This document shows positions 5,096-5,509 of a stretch of DNA of 5,509 nt, piece after piece (the stretch's first letter is position 1; every line of letters starts with the position of its first letter). Under the pieces are notes generated by a model. The model had not been told where the DNA came from. It searched no databases and saw only the letters and a program-made list of their open reading frames with translations. The translations under genes were made by a program, and so were the position numbers. This DNA comes from Pseudomonadota bacterium (GTDB taxonomy: Bacteria; Desulfobacterota; Desulfovibrionia; Desulfovibrionales; Desulfomicrobiaceae), in NCBI GenBank assembly GCA_023393525.1, contig JAEWKZ010000082.1, positions 1-5,509 on the forward strand, written 5' to 3'.

Positions 5096-5362
5096 TCAGA
5101 GTGTACGAGCCAACTCCCTTAGCTCTTCCGCTCTTTGCTGGGCTTGCTCTGGCGAGAGCTCTGCCCAAGAGATAACCGAAGCACCAGCCGCACGAGCAAT
5201 CACAGCCACCGAATCAAGAACACTGGCCACTAGATTGAAAAAATCCCGGATGGCCTGAGTTCCTGAGCTGGTGCGCGAAATAGACTCCCTCTGATCTTCG
5301 AGAATCTCTCTGATTGCTTCAATGTCTGCATGCACAAGATGGGACACATCAATATTTGCCAT
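5096..5362 (-). CDS. Small hypothetical protein (88 aa)
   Basis: I do not recognise this protein. The ATG at 5362 has a strong Shine-Dalgarno (AGGAGG ending 4 nt before it), the best ribosome site in the window apart from that of kfrA, and the gene ends before a bidirectional terminator, so it is probably real. The chain is predicted to be mainly helical and acidic near the start (ADIEAIREILEDQRES, about 12-27). It has a hydrophobic middle (about 41-66, DFFNLVASVLDSVAVIARAA), too broken by charges for a clear membrane segment, and an Arg/Glu-rich C-terminal helix (SPEQAQQRAEELRELARTL). A hand count over 5161-5340 gives about half G+C, against over 70% in a sample of rep (781-840), hinting at a separate origin. 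No partner gene is visible that would support a toxin-antitoxin reading. Confidence 0.7.
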   Translation of the reverse strand: MANIDVSHLVHADIEAIREILEDQRESISRTSSGTQAIRDFFNLVASVLDSVAVIARAAGASVISWAELSPEQAQQRAEELRELARTL

Positions 5363-5400
5363 ATTCCCTCCTAATAACCAGACAGGTTTTTACTTTGCTC

Positions 5401-5441
5401 CAGATGCCGCAGGAGCTTTTCCACTCCCCGGCTGCCATCTG
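5401..5441. other. Long imperfect hairpin upstream of the 88-aa gene
   Basis: CAGATG-cc-GCAG at 5401-5412 pairs with CTGC-CATCTG at 5432-5441, with a two-base bulge, and GGAG/CTCC can pair inside. It lies about 40 nt upstream of the 88-aa gene start on its coding strand. There is no T-run beside it, so it is not a standard terminator. It could be a leader structure or a binding site. Confidence 0.4.
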
Positions 5442-5480
5442 CATCAGTATCTATCGAGAAGCTCTCTCCCTAGATTGAGA

Positions 5481-5496
5481 ATTCATGCCTATGAAT
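5481..5496. repeat. Short dyad near window end
   Basis: ATTCAT at 5481-5486 and ATGAAT at 5491-5496 are perfect 6-bp inverted repeats around GCCT. The right arm extends into a 13-bp word (5489-5501) that recurs inverted at 1916-1928. Its role is unknown. Confidence 0.4.
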
Positions 5497-5509
5497 CTGC
5501 ACCGATGGT

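Overview
The window reads as the backbone of a small, cryptic, mobilisable plasmid of a proteobacterium. The GC-rich, alanine-rich coding style and the Rep/KfrA/resolvase types suggest a betaproteobacterial (Burkholderiales/Comamonadaceae-like) or broad-host-range context; this host call is inference. Every recognisable gene is a plasmid maintenance or transfer gene, and no resistance, metabolic or toxin cassette is visible. At about 5.5 kb the window could be a whole plasmid cut at an arbitrary point, but the sequence alone cannot prove circularity.

Layout. 1-267 is a structured leader: TTTA-centred iteron-like words, a minus-strand intrinsic terminator with a candidate minus-strand promoter in front of it (possible antisense RNA), a 12-codon leader ORF, and a perfect 10-bp inverted repeat ending just before the rep start. 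268-1641 (+) is the replication protein with an archaeo-eukaryotic-primase-like core. 1642-1932 lies between convergent genes and holds two identical 69-bp direct repeats, an 11-bp phased degenerate repeat array and a 19-bp dyad; it is a candidate origin or regulatory region. 1933-2877 (-) is a MobV/Pre-like relaxase. 2891-3044 upstream of it is packed with inverted repeats and is the best oriT candidate. 3049-4040 (-) is kfrA, broken by a 26-bp tandem duplication. 4044-4123 is a probable KfrA operator, 4252-4369 a probable res site and promoter, and 4381-5007 (+) a small serine resolvase, closed by a strong bidirectional terminator. 5096-5362 (-) is an unrecognised 88-aa gene with a strong ribosome binding site. 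5363-5509 holds only hairpins.

How the parts work together: Rep starts replication, with the leader likely limiting copy number. The relaxase and oriT allow transfer with a helper conjugation system. The resolvase would resolve multimers at res. KfrA would normally act as an autoregulated, coiled-coil DNA-binding stability factor, but as written it is truncated to a 62-aa fragment. The most notable observations are the kfrA tandem-duplication frameshift, the antisense/leader-peptide/hairpin arrangement before rep, and the twin 69-bp repeats, the first of which contains the rep stop codon.
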